Origin: a virus
DNA length: 38,775 nucleotides
IMG/VR virus record: IMGVR_UViG_3300032278_000037
Location: 1-38,775 of that record
Strand: one strand, 5' to 3'
The notes below the pieces were generated by a model. It saw only the letters and a program-made list of their open reading frames with translations, did not search any database and was not told the origin of the DNA. This document shows, piece after piece, positions 1 to 7,743 of the stretch (its first letter is position 1; every line of letters starts with the position of its first letter). The position numbers and the translations under genes are program-made.

Positions 1-612
1 CATTTCATGGTCGACACCATCTAGGGTGGCGTTAGCGTTTAGCTGACTGCTAAGCGCGCCCACCGGTTGTCCGATGCCGTCATCATGGCCATAGCCGCGT
101 ATCATGGCGCGCCACAGTTGCAGTGTATCTGGGCAGTCAATCGTCTGAGAAACGCTATCTAGTACAGCATCATGGGGCAGCGAGTTAAAAAACTTGCTTA
201 CGTCTGCCTGTACGACGTACACACTATCCCAGCGCCGCTTAGCCTTTCTGAGCATGCGTTGCAGAGCAAGCACCCCTGCTTGGGTGCCCTTTCCCTTGCG
301 ACAGGCGTAGCTGTGATAGATAAACCTGCGCTCAAATAGTGGTTCTACCAAGTCCACCACGGCGTGATGCAGCACCCGATCTTTAAACGGTGGGGCTTGA
401 ATCATCCGCATTTTAGGCTCCAGCACCACAAACTCTCTGGCGCGGCCCGGTTGCCATGTTTTGTGAACCAAGTGGTTGTGAAGGTTTAGGAGGTTTTCTT
501 CCAGGTTGGCGGTGTATTTCACCACCTCTGGCCGGTAGCGCTTGCGCTTTCTGGCGGCATGATAGCCGCGCATGAGGTTATCGAAATCAATAATGTCTTG
601 ATAAAGCGACAC
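1..612 (-). CDS. DGR reverse transcriptase (C-terminus beyond window)
   Basis: This reverse transcriptase copies TR RNA into adenine-mutagenised cDNA for transfer to VR. The visible 204 residues carry the N-terminal fingers and palm: an RxIQAPPFKDR block (about 69-79), SYACRKGKGT (101-110), the first catalytic aspartate in QADVSKFF (D137) and GQPVGALSSQ (181-190). The serine-glutamine ending of that last block is typical of DGR enzymes rather than group II intron RTs. The YxDD active site lies outside the window. I chose the GTG at 610-612 because AAGGA lies 7 nt upstream. An in-frame stop further upstream at 673-675 leaves only short alternative starts. It lies downstream of TR in the same transcript, as in BPP-1. 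The identification is firm and the start is moderately sure. Confidence 0.93.
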   Translation of the reverse strand, partial: MSLYQDIIDFDNLMRGYHAARKRKRYRPEVVKYTANLEENLLNLHNHLVHKTWQPGRAREFVVLEPKMRMIQAPPFKDRVLHHAVVDLVEPLFERRFIYHSYACRKGKGTQAGVLALQRMLRKAKRRWDSVYVVQADVSKFFNSLPHDAVLDSVSQTIDCPDTLQLWRAMIRGYGHDDGIGQPVGALSSQLNANATLDGVDHEM

Positions 613-914
613 CGCATTGTCCTTATGCAGTTTGTGCAAAATGAAACGCGGCCACCCGTAGGCCGCCGCGCTCTATTGATGTTTCGCCGTGAAGCGAGGA
701 AAGCCGCCCCGAGGGATGTGGCACTGCCCGCCAACCCGTAGGCGGGCGGTTTCTGGCCGGTAAAGCGGTCGCTCGCGAGACGCGCCCCGATGTTGCTGTT
801 CGAGTTCGACGCCGAATTGTTGCAGTTCACGTACCAAAGCCCGGCATTCGCGCCATTGCTCCAGTTGCCGCCGACGTAGGGGCACATCGAAATAAGCGAC
901 TTCCCTTTCTTGCT
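613..914 (-). ncRNA. TR-spacer RNA region of the DGR
   Basis: This non-coding stretch lies between the avd stop and the RT start. It holds the template repeat and a structured spacer. After TR, in minus sense, come two hairpins: 726-747 (stem GCCCGCC/GGCGGGC) and 648-666 (stem GCGGCC/GGCCGC). Both present the same loop core, UACGGGU in RNA sense. In BPP-1 the spacer between TR and RT is needed for cDNA synthesis, so a structured RNA is expected here. The transcript ends are not visible. Confidence 0.6.
772..882 (-). repeat. DGR template repeat (TR)
   Basis: This 111-bp segment is near-identical to VR at 1338-1448 (offset 566). There are six mismatches, at 800, 820, 832, 848, 865 and 866. Each is T on the plus strand, that is, adenine in the TR coding sense. 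TR holds about 24 such adenines. If read in the VR frame, TR is rich in AAC and AAT codons, which adenine mutagenesis converts to many other residues. It is the invariant master copy and is not itself a gene. Confidence 0.95.
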
Positions 915-1328
915 CTACTTGCTATAGCCCTGCTTGGCCCGTTCGTGGCGCAGCCAGCCGCCAAGAATAGACCCCAGAGCGCTTATGTGTTCTGCCCAAT
1001 CTCTATATTGGCGACCTGAGATATAGCCGTACCGCTCGGCCTTGCGCACCTTGCGGCGTAGTATCTCTATCTCAATATCCAAGTCGGTGAGGGTGGTTTT
1101 CTTCTGATAGCGCTTCCATGCAGTAAGCGTGATTCGCTCGATGCGCTCAATACACAGCCGCACCTCCGCGCTGAGCAAGTGTCGCTCACTTTTCGGAAAA
1201 TTCACCAGGGCTCGACGACTGTAATCTTCCAGCTCTTCCACCTTAGTGAGCATGCCCTCAAAGGGTCGAAGGTGTTGGTACGGGGCGCTACCGCGCCCCT
1301 GAGCTTGACGCTGATTTGCCTGACTCAT
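915..1328 (-). CDS. avd: DGR accessory variability determinant (Avd-like)
   Basis: A 137-residue, positively charged, mostly helical protein of the Avd/four-helix-bundle type. In BPP-1 such a protein forms a pentamer that binds the reverse transcriptase and the TR RNA. Basic clusters such as RRKVRKAERYGY and the tryptophan in LTAWKRYQKK fit the family. I chose the ATG at 1326-1328. It overlaps the target-gene stop as ATGA (1325-1328), so translation is probably coupled to the diversified gene. A longer in-frame reading begins inside VR and is rejected. The gene sits between VR and TR, as in classical phage DGRs. Confidence 0.88.
   Translation of the reverse strand: MSQANQRQAQGRGSAPYQHLRPFEGMLTKVEELEDYSRRALVNFPKSERHLLSAEVRLCIERIERITLTAWKRYQKKTTLTDLDIEIEILRRKVRKAERYGYISGRQYRDWAEHISALGSILGGWLRHERAKQGYSK
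1282..1299 (-). promoter_or_regulatory. DGR target-site hairpin downstream of VR
   Basis: A perfect 7-bp inverted repeat in minus sense, GGGGCGC-GGTA-GCGCCCC, begins 38 bp past the end of VR inside the 5' part of avd. The loop fits GRNA. BPP-1 and related DGRs need a 7-8 bp hairpin or cruciform with a GRNA tetraloop just downstream of VR for efficient retrohoming. Position, stem length and loop all match. Confidence 0.8.
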
Positions 1329-3208
1329 GACACGACCCTCGCGAGACGCGCCCCGATGTTGCTGTACGAGTTCGACGCCGAATTGCTGCAGTTCACGCAC
1401 CAAAGCCCGGCATCCGCGCCATTGCTCCAGAAGCCGCCGACGTAGGGGTAATACTCCCCAGCATCACGCCACCGCACGTAGTCCGGCAGCGTGGCGGTGC
1501 TGTCGTTACTGGTTGAATAGGTGTCGGGGATAAATTCTAGCGGGGCTGAATTGCGGAACGTGATGGGGTAAGTGGCGGCACCAGCGTTAGGAACGCTCTC
1601 GCCCGTACTTTGCCACGCGCCGTTATAGTCACGCCGCTCAATGACACTATTGAGCGTACGGGCTCCGTCCATCCACTGATAGACGTTACCCCATAGCCCA
1701 ACGATGCCGCGATACGTCGCTTGGGCTACGTCAGCGGCATCGACAGCGGCGGCGCTGGACTGATTAACGCGGCCCTCGCCCGTTTTCGTTTGGCTATCCA
1801 TCGTCGCGTTTTCGACCAGGTATAACCACTGAATGGCCAGCCACATGTCGTAGTGGTGCAGCCTAAAGCCAGCGACGCCGCCCACGTTACGGGCCTCGGC
1901 ATCTGCCAGGAACTGCGTCAAGCTGCGCGATGCCGTTGGCGTAACGCCCGGCACAGACTGCAGCTTGCCGCCGCTGAGCGATGCCTGATATTTGCCGTAC
2001 TGGAATGCGGGCACCTCAACACCATCTAGCAGAAACGCAGGATGCACCTCATACCCCGCCAGCGGTTGGTCGCTAATCCACCACGCGGGGTCGCCACCTG
2101 CGGTGCCGCGCCTTACGTAGAACTTCGGCACCTCCACCATGGCCTGACCATCCACCGTGACATCTTGCATGCCGCCAAAAATCGGATGGGCGTTAAACCA
2201 GGAGGCGCTAGGAGTGGCAATGGTTGCGCCGGTATCGTCGATATGATCCCACGTACCGCCAGGGCCGCCCGTGGCGCGCAGCGCAACACCCATTACCTGG
2301 GCAGCTAGCACGGTCACTGTTTCGCTATAGGTGGCTGTCGAGGCGCCAAGGCTGTCCACTGCCTTCACGCTAAACGTGATAGCGATATCGTCAGTAACAT
2401 CGGGCGCCGTGACTTCTACAATCTCTCCGCCAGCAATGCCCGACGTCTTGGCAAAGGTGAACGCGCCTGTGTCAGTGATCGTGTAGCTGATCGAATCGCC
2501 GTCCGGGTCGGTCGCGCCACTAAAAGAAACTTGGAACGTGCTGTTCTTGCCGGTCTGGGTGGGCGCGCTTATCACAACAGGGCCTTCCGGCACGCGGTTG
2601 GCAACTACATCAGCCGTAACGGTCTCGGGTGCGCTGGCATTGCCGATGTCGTCAAGCGCTCGCACGGTTGCTGAAACGACACCTCCTACTGGCTGATCCA
2701 CCGCTCTGGAGAGCGTGGCCGCGCCGCCAGCTGCCGCCACTGCTTCGGTACTGCCGTCCCACCACGTCACCTCAAACGACGCGATACTGCCACCGCTCTG
2801 GCGACTAATGGCCGTGGCATCAATCGACCAAGTATCGATATCGCGAATTTCAGGCGGTGAAGTGAGCGACTGCATCACCGCAAGCGTATCTGCAGGCTTC
2901 TCGGCCAGGCTGCCCGCTGTCATGCGCAGCTCAACAGGCGTGCCAGGGTCATAGGCGAATGCCACCGTACCCTCTTGGCTGCGCTCAACTGTCATTGTAT
3001 TGGATGAGAGCGCGGTCACCTTAACGATCTCGTGGTCAAATTCACGGATGCCGTCACTCGCAAACTCCCAGCGATAAAGCGTCGCGCGGTACCAATCACC
3101 GCCCGGATCTGGGAAAGAATGGCCCGCCTCAAGGGGCAGGCTTTGATCCCCTGCCGTGACAGGAGAAGCTAGCTTGCCGCGAGCGTTGTTCGCGTAAATT
3201 TCCGGCAT
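1325..3208 (-). CDS. DGR-diversified receptor-binding fibre protein
   Basis: A 627-residue tail-fibre or receptor-binding protein. Residues 1-110 look like a virion attachment module. Residues 110-300 look like two Ig- or cadherin-like beta domains (a segment reads DPDGDSISYTITD). From about 300 on it resembles the formylglycine-generating-enzyme type of C-type lectin fold used by DGR targets (Mtd, TvpA); supporting motifs are HHYDMWLAIQWLYLVENAT, GIVGLWGNVYQWMDGA and the terminal GFWSNGADAG to NIGARLA block. VR forms the C-terminal 38 residues. The expected role is display of variable side chains for host-surface binding. The start at 3206-3208 follows GAGAGAAT and lies just after the preceding gene. 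The avd start overlaps its stop. Confidence 0.9.
   Translation of the reverse strand: MPEIYANNARGKLASPVTAGDQSLPLEAGHSFPDPGGDWYRATLYRWEFASDGIREFDHEIVKVTALSSNTMTVERSQEGTVAFAYDPGTPVELRMTAGSLAEKPADTLAVMQSLTSPPEIRDIDTWSIDATAISRQSGGSIASFEVTWWDGSTEAVAAAGGAATLSRAVDQPVGGVVSATVRALDDIGNASAPETVTADVVANRVPEGPVVISAPTQTGKNSTFQVSFSGATDPDGDSISYTITDTGAFTFAKTSGIAGGEIVEVTAPDVTDDIAITFSVKAVDSLGASTATYSETVTVLAAQVMGVALRATGGPGGTWDHIDDTGATIATPSASWFNAHPIFGGMQDVTVDGQAMVEVPKFYVRRGTAGGDPAWWISDQPLAGYEVHPAFLLDGVEVPAFQYGKYQASLSGGKLQSVPGVTPTASRSLTQFLADAEARNVGGVAGFRLHHYDMWLAIQWLYLVENATMDSQTKTGEGRVNQSSAAAVDAADVAQATYRGIVGLWGNVYQWMDGARTLNSVIERRDYNGAWQSTGESVPNAGAATYPITFRNSAPLEFIPDTYSTSNDSTATLPDYVRWRDAGEYYPYVGGFWSNGADAGLWCVNCSNSASNSYSNIGARLARVVS
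1338..1448 (-). repeat. DGR variable repeat (VR)
   Basis: The VR forms about residues 587-624 of the fibre gene and ends 10 bp before its stop codon. Relative to TR it has AAC to TTC (N to F), AAT to GAT (N to D), TAC to TGC (Y to C), AAC to AGC (N to S) and AAC to TAC (N to Y). All six base changes are at TR adenines. The invariant GC-rich end (GGGGCGCGTCTCGCGAG in minus sense) is the likely initiation-of-mutagenic-homing region. Confidence 0.95.
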
Positions 3209-3209
3209 G

Positions 3210-3506
3210 TTAAAATTCTCTCACGATGACAAAAAATTCATCTTGGCGGACACGGCCTTCTCGCGTCCGCGTCGTTATCTCTATCTTATAGCGCTCGCCA
3301 TCCGCACCGCCAGACAGCCAAACTTTCACGCGCTTGTTGTCGTAGTCACGCGTCACTGACTCGACCATCAAGCCCTCCGGCGATGCCGTCACTTCCGGCG
3401 CGACATTTTCCGAAAGGCCGTCGGATTCGGGCATCCACTCGCTGTAATCAATGTCGTAATCCCACTCGTCAGCGGGCTGCATCGTGAACGTGCCTAAAAT
3501 AGCCAT
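3210..3506 (-). CDS. Small phage structural protein, Ig-like
   Basis: A 98-residue protein with a beta-rich C-terminal half (KVWLSGGADGERYKIEITT). It resembles small accessory proteins next to phage fibre genes. The start overlaps the upstream stop as TAATG (3504-3508), and only 1 bp separates its stop from the fibre start. A role in attaching or capping the fibre is inferred from position only. Confidence 0.6.
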   Translation of the reverse strand: MAILGTFTMQPADEWDYDIDYSEWMPESDGLSENVAPEVTASPEGLMVESVTRDYDNKRVKVWLSGGADGERYKIEITTRTREGRVRQDEFFVIVREF

Positions 3507-4702
3507 TAAAAAACCACCATTGTCCGATTTTCCGCAGGCACCACCATGGCGCGCGACTCGAAAGGCGCGACCATCTGGCGAGCAGGGGGCGCTTGATTCG
3601 TTAGATTGACGCTCAAGCGATTGCGCATAACCGACCCCACCCCATCGAAGGTAACGCTCAAGTAGTAGATGCGGTTGGCGTAGGCGTAGGCAGTGCCTTC
3701 CACGCTGGCATCAGCTGCTACAGGTCGTATGCGCCAAGGCGTGGCCGTTAGTGATGCGCCACTAACAACGAGGGTTTTGCGGGGCTCAACAATCAGCGAC
3801 CAGGGGGCTGTTACAAATGCTTTCGCATCGAGCGTAGAGACGCCTGCTGACGTTCGCGTAGGGTTTGCCGTCAGGGCTGACTGAGTCGTGAACGTGCACT
3901 TTTCATAGTTGAACGCCCACCAAACAGCCGTTAGCTCAGCGGTAACGATGCCTTCGTTTACCTGCGCGCCGCGCCCTGGCAAAGCCGACGCATCAAACCA
4001 AGACGCCACTAAGCCGTCCGTATTTCCGCCCGCCATGCGGTCGCCGCCGACAGTTAGACGGGTAACAACATCTAGGGCAGACCACCCGGGCTGGATGCCG
4101 TTTAGGTGGGGCTCTGCAAAGAAGGCGCTGTACGGCACAAAATCAGTAATGCCGCCAGCGAATATATCTCCATCAAACGACGCTGTTGCTGTTGCCAGCA
4201 GGCCGCTTTCCCCGGGCCGCTCTCGCGTTGCAAATATCTCGCCGGTAGCGTTTACCTGAATCTCAGCGACGCCAGGGCGAATGCCCCAAGCCTGAACCGG
4301 ACCAATCTGCGCCGACGCCTGCATGTCAGAGAAGAAGGCGTAGCGAATGGCGTCAGCACCCAAGACAGCCTTTGCTTCAATGCCCGCGACGCCAGCCCGA
4401 ATAACTAGGTGCTCAGGTTCTAAGCTGCCCGTCGCCCATATCTCGGCGGTGGCCAAGTCCCATGGCCGCGAAACATCAAAGATGGCCGCTGGGTAGATCA
4501 GTGTTGAGGCTGCGCGCTCAGCTACCGCTCGTGGCTCATGGATGCCAGCCTGAACAGGCGCATCCGTTGCGCCATACTGGGTGCGCAACGGCTCCGCATT
4601 TCCGGTAGATGAAACCGCCAGCACAGCCGATGCCAGCAGGACGCGAACACCCCCAGAGCCAGCATTGTATGCTGCCCCATTGAAACGGGAGCCGTTAAAC
4701 AT
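3506..4702 (-). CDS. Phage fibre/structural protein, function unclear
   Basis: A 398-residue protein. The N-terminus MFNGSRFNGAAYN resembles asparagine/phenylalanine-rich starts of other phage tail-surface proteins. The body is beta-rich and degenerately repetitive, with recurring patterns such as ATAEIWATGSL and NATGEIFATRE and a run of V/A-G segments. This suggests a stacked beta-domain fibre shaft. The C-terminus has three short repeats ending in MVxP or MVVF. It lies between the neck genes and the diversified fibre, so it may link the two. The exact family is not recognised. Confidence 0.55.
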   Translation of the reverse strand: MFNGSRFNGAAYNAGSGGVRVLLASAVLAVSSTGNAEPLRTQYGATDAPVQAGIHEPRAVAERAASTLIYPAAIFDVSRPWDLATAEIWATGSLEPEHLVIRAGVAGIEAKAVLGADAIRYAFFSDMQASAQIGPVQAWGIRPGVAEIQVNATGEIFATRERPGESGLLATATASFDGDIFAGGITDFVPYSAFFAEPHLNGIQPGWSALDVVTRLTVGGDRMAGGNTDGLVASWFDASALPGRGAQVNEGIVTAELTAVWWAFNYEKCTFTTQSALTANPTRTSAGVSTLDAKAFVTAPWSLIVEPRKTLVVSGASLTATPWRIRPVAADASVEGTAYAYANRIYYLSVTFDGVGSVMRNRLSVNLTNQAPPARQMVAPFESRAMVVPAENRTMVVF

Positions 4703-4713
4703 TACCTATCCCC

Positions 4714-5139
4714 TTAATCGAGACGCAGGATAAGCGCGCCTGAGGCGAACGAAATAACGTCACCCACTTCGAGGGTTTTCGGCGTCGTTAGCGCTTCGTG
4801 ATACAGCAGGTTGCCCGCCACATCGGAATCATAAATACCGATATGGGTGATGGTGATGGTGTGCGCCGGGTTCGCATTCTGAACAGCATCAAACGTAATG
4901 CTCGCGGCGTTATCCGTCCGCGTGCGCCCTTCGACATCAACACTGGGGCTAGACCAATTGCCCGTTTGCTTTCTCAAATACCATGTTTCGCCCACCTCGT
5001 TGGTGGTGACGTTGTCGTCGGTAGGATCGGCGATGAAGAGCGCAAGGTGTAGATCAGACACAGCAGGGGCAGTGAAGTTATCACCCCGTAGCGTGGCATT
5101 AATCATGCGCTGTTCAAGATAGTTCGACATTGCTCCCAT
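4714..5139 (-). CDS. Gp80-like phage virion structural protein
   Basis: A 141-residue protein with the layout common in phage tail or neck proteins: YLEQRMINATLRG near the N-terminus, then LHLALFIADPTD, ITHIGIYDSDVAGNLLYHEAL, and the terminal pattern VGDVISFASGALILRLD. The ATG at 5139 has AGAGG about 8 nt upstream. The alternative ATG at 5130 is too close to its purines. It lies between the adaptor-like gene and the fibre genes. Confidence 0.65.
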   Translation of the reverse strand: MGAMSNYLEQRMINATLRGDNFTAPAVSDLHLALFIADPTDDNVTTNEVGETWYLRKQTGNWSSPSVDVEGRTRTDNAASITFDAVQNANPAHTITITHIGIYDSDVAGNLLYHEALTTPKTLEVGDVISFASGALILRLD

Positions 5140-5171
5140 GGGGGTTACCTCTCGGCAAGTGGGGAGTGGAT

Positions 5172-5726
5172 TTAGACAAAGCGCCGCATCTTGACGCGCG
5201 CGCCACCTCGGGCATAGCCGAGTCGGGATTGCTGCTTAGCATCGGTAATGCCTGCCAAGAAGCGTCGTTGGTAGTAGCTGGCTAGCTCAGGGTCTCGCCA
5301 GGACTGGGGCAGTAAGAGCAATCGCCATCGCGCGCCGTCGGCGATAGGCTCACCCCAGCGCGACAGCACCACATCGGCTGGAAAATCACCTCGCTTTGGT
5401 CGGCACGCCAAGCGACCGCTTATCACTGCCTGGCTGGGTGTCTGGCTAAACACGATCTCAGTGGGCGACCGCTGCTCGAAGCCTTCGCCTTGCGTGACCA
5501 TTCGGCCATCCATAGTGAGCGACACAATCCGAATCGCCTCTCCTGTGGGAGCGACTATTAGCGGGTAGTCAGAGTCGGCGCCATAAATCACCGGGCCTTC
5601 TTCCGTTACCCAGGCGTCAGCTTCGGTGCAGAACTCGCGCGACGCCCAGGAGAGCATGTCCCGTATCGTCGCTCGTGGCGCGTCTGGCACCTCAAGGGCC
5701 GCGCTGTCGATTAGCTCATCCAGCAT
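5172..5726 (-). CDS. Head-tail adaptor/neck protein, hypothetical
   Basis: A 184-residue protein (start ATG at 5724-5726, after GGAGG). The N-terminal helical part precedes a beta-rich middle (VTEEGPVIYGADSDYPLIV) and an arginine-rich C-terminus. It overlaps the end of the upstream DUF6682-like gene by 11 bp. The pair looks like an adaptor and tail-completion module of a podovirus. An earlier in-frame ATG at 5741 lacks a good ribosome binding site. The family is not firmly recognised. Confidence 0.5.
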   Translation of the reverse strand: MLDELIDSAALEVPDAPRATIRDMLSWASREFCTEADAWVTEEGPVIYGADSDYPLIVAPTGEAIRIVSLTMDGRMVTQGEGFEQRSPTEIVFSQTPSQAVISGRLACRPKRGDFPADVVLSRWGEPIADGARWRLLLLPQSWRDPELASYYQRRFLAGITDAKQQSRLGYARGGARVKMRRFV

Positions 5727-6366
5727 CTTGCCCGCCTCCATTAGGTGAGGTCATCGCATCGCCCTGTGTTTTCATACCGATGCCTTCCATTGCAGCGCGG
5801 TAGTGCATTTGCGCGCGACTTAGATTGGCTGGGTTTTCAGCATCTTTTGAAAAGGCGCGATACAACACAAGATCAAGCAAGGCCGGGGCGTAACGCTCAC
5901 TCACGCTCAAGCTGCTCGCCATATCGGCCACCGTATGCGACGCTGGCTTAGCGACGTAGCTCGCCTCTACACGAGCACCTGCTTTTGCCGGCGGATAGAC
6001 CCAAAACTCACGAGGCATGCGTTCATCAAACACAAAGAATTCAGTGGCCAATGAAGCGCGCTCGTTCATCCAATTAGGGCGCATAGTCGCCAGCGTACGG
6101 CGCTCTGAAGCGCGAATCGCTCGCCCTTGCTCTGTAGAAAGAACGTCCATAAGGCGCAGCCCGTCAGCGGGTATCTCTTGCCGCGCACCCGCCACCAAGC
6201 TGATCATGGCTAGCTTGCTGTGGGCATCCGGTCGCTGAGTAGCAACAATGACATAAGCCTCGTTGAGCCATGCCACCAGCTCTTCCACTGTCCAGCGAAT
6301 ACCGCTGCCTCGCTCTTGAAGGATGCGCTTAGCGCGATCAATAACGCCGCCGACGGTCTCCGCCAT
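5716..6366 (-). CDS. Phage adaptor protein, DUF6682-like
   Basis: A 216-residue protein beginning with VIDRAKRILQERGSGIRWT followed by ELVAWLNEAYVIVATQRPDA. This opening helix-turn pattern and the later FWVYPPAKAGARVEASYVAKP match phage adaptor proteins of the DUF6682 kind, which dock below the portal. It lies between a small head gene and the second neck gene. The start at 6366 follows the upstream stop by 3 nt, so translation is probably coupled. Confidence 0.62.
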   Translation of the reverse strand: MAETVGGVIDRAKRILQERGSGIRWTVEELVAWLNEAYVIVATQRPDAHSKLAMISLVAGARQEIPADGLRLMDVLSTEQGRAIRASERRTLATMRPNWMNERASLATEFFVFDERMPREFWVYPPAKAGARVEASYVAKPASHTVADMASSLSVSERYAPALLDLVLYRAFSKDAENPANLSRAQMHYRAAMEGIGMKTQGDAMTSPNGGGQDAG

Positions 6367-6369
6367 GAC

Positions 6370-6690
6370 TTACACCTCTTGCATGTAGCGGTTTTTAGCC
6401 AAGGCAGCCGTCCACGGGAAGGTTCGCCCGTTCTTTAAGTGTTTGAGCATTCGGCCCTTGTACTTCGGTTTTTCAGGCTCGACAGCTTCGCTCGGCGCTT
6501 CACCAGTGCCTAGCTCGCCCTCTTCCGTTACACCTTGCTCTGCTAACGTTTCAGCGGCTTCAAGCAGCTCGGCGCGGATAGTCTCGACGCCTTGGCGCTT
6601 ATTGATCTCAACGCCCAGTGTTTCGGCTAGCGGCTCAAAATCATCTTTGGTTACCGCTTCTTCAATCTGCTCAATCAGTGATTTAGTCAT
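6370..6690 (-). CDS. Small acidic head-associated protein
   Basis: A 106-residue protein with an acidic, helical N-terminal half (IEEAVTKDDFEPLAETLGV) and a basic C-terminus (KPKYKGRMLKHLKNGRTFPWT). The start is preceded by GAGGAAATACGC. It lies directly downstream of the capsid gene and its hairpin terminator. A capsid-decoration or head-completion role is inferred from position only. Confidence 0.5.
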   Translation of the reverse strand: MTKSLIEQIEEAVTKDDFEPLAETLGVEINKRQGVETIRAELLEAAETLAEQGVTEEGELGTGEAPSEAVEPEKPKYKGRMLKHLKNGRTFPWTAALAKNRYMQEV

Positions 6691-6711
6691 GCGTATTTCC
6701 TCGCGGAAAGT

Positions 6712-6735
6712 AAAACGCCACCCCGAAGGATGGCG
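6712..6735 (-). terminator. UUCG-loop intrinsic terminator after capsid gene
   Basis: In minus sense the stem CGCCATCC and GGGTGGCG (one G-U pair) encloses TTCG and is followed by TTTTA. UUCG is an exceptionally stable tetraloop. It would let high capsid expression drop before the neck genes. Confidence 0.75.
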
Positions 6736-6746
6736 ATATGGAGCCC

Positions 6747-7691
6747 TTAGGCGGCACGCTCGGCGTACAGGTGACCCATGGCGTTAGGGTCAATGACCTC
6801 ATAGCCAAATACGTTTAGGCCGCGCACTAGCTGGCCGAAGTCCTGCGGGTTAGGCAAGTTCTCCATCTTGGTCATCTGCGACGCAAAAGTAAGCGCCTTC
6901 TTGTGACCGAAGAGGCAGTTAGTAGCCTGCCGTGTGGTGGTGGCGTCGGTGACTTTCGACATGTTGTTGCTGATATACACGTCGAAGCGGTCGAGCATGC
7001 CTACCTTGCCGTTACGGAACACCGAGGTGTTATCCCCCATGTGGCTCGCGTCGCGCAGGTCGGACTTCTTGAGCATGCCATTCATCCAGGCGGGCAGAAC
7101 AATCCAGCGACCGTCGTCAGGCACGTTCTGCTCATCCAGCACCGAACCACAATCAACCAGTACATCGAGGATGTTGGTTTTGCTCACGGACACCGGCGCA
7201 CCGGCCGCACCCATGTTGTACCCGCCAGACTCACGACCAGCGGCAGCGCCTGCGTTCTCTGCAGCCGCATCGGCGAACACGTCACCGAGAATCACCTTGT
7301 CGATGGCGATCTTCATCTGCTGGCCAGCATCGTCCGACCAGTTGTCCATCAACTTGATATCGGCTTGATACTCGTCAACGTCGTTCACCTCGAAGGCAAA
7401 ATACTTCGCCTTGTCGATGTGCAGCTCTACTTTGTCGCTGGTCGGCTTCTCATAATTGAGGCCACCACCAATCTCATAGTCGTTGATCGTGATAGACGGT
7501 GTGGTGCGGATCATCACCGTGTCGCCTTGCGACTTGATCTCACCCTCGTAGTAAGTGTTGGAGATTTCAGCGAAACAGGTTCGCTGATACAGCTTTTCAA
7601 CCATCTTTCCCGACCAGACCTGCGGGATGAACCCGGAGGCGGACGTGCTGGAGTAGTCGGGATGACTTGCGTCGCGTACTGGACCTGCCAT
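6747..7691 (-). CDS. Major capsid protein, HK97-type fold (inferred)
   Basis: A 314-residue protein downstream of the scaffold gene, in the place of a major capsid gene. Features include an N-terminal arm (FIPQVWSGKMVEKLYQRTCFAEIS), a beta strand region (GDTVMIRTTPSITINDY), the helical spine (KAKYFAFEVNDVDEYQADIKLMDNW) and an A-domain-like C-terminal half with WIVLPAWMNGMLK. The size is close to the BPP-1 coat protein, which has the HK97 fold. The start ATG at 7689-7691 is preceded by AGAGG and, 15 nt upstream, by a GUGA hairpin. Confidence 0.85.
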   Translation of the reverse strand: MAGPVRDASHPDYSSTSASGFIPQVWSGKMVEKLYQRTCFAEISNTYYEGEIKSQGDTVMIRTTPSITINDYEIGGGLNYEKPTSDKVELHIDKAKYFAFEVNDVDEYQADIKLMDNWSDDAGQQMKIAIDKVILGDVFADAAAENAGAAAGRESGGYNMGAAGAPVSVSKTNILDVLVDCGSVLDEQNVPDDGRWIVLPAWMNGMLKKSDLRDASHMGDNTSVFRNGKVGMLDRFDVYISNNMSKVTDATTTRQATNCLFGHKKALTFASQMTKMENLPNPQDFGQLVRGLNVFGYEVIDPNAMGHLYAERAA

Positions 7692-7706
7692 TGGAATAAC
7701 CTCTTA

Positions 7707-7720
7707 TCGCCTCACGGCGA
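7707..7720 (-). promoter_or_regulatory. GUGA-tetraloop hairpin upstream of capsid gene
   Basis: In minus RNA sense UCGCC-GUGA-GGCGA: a 5-bp stem closed by a GNRA loop, ending 15 nt before the capsid start, with the ribosome binding site in between. It belongs to a family of eight such hairpins in the late region. Confidence 0.6.
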
Positions 7721-7743
7721 GAATCGTTGAACCGCCAGCCGGG

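Noticed and set aside
1-650. Second tRNA-Ser 3' end marking the other att site
   Set aside because: No copy of the tRNA T-arm or acceptor sequence is visible in the left part. The prophage continues past the window.
519-887. 122-residue minus-strand ORF with asparagine-rich N-terminus
   Set aside because: It is the TR read in the VR frame followed by spacer and antisense-like sequence out of the RT frame. TR is a template, not a gene.
915-1403. 162-residue version of the Avd gene
   Set aside because: The extra N-terminal residues are VR read in the wrong frame. The ATG at 1326-1328 overlaps the fibre stop and is the sensible start.
6903-7730. 275-residue plus-strand ORF opposite the capsid gene
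   Set aside because: Composition rich in V, H and L mirrors the opposite strand of the capsid gene. No ribosome binding site or family.
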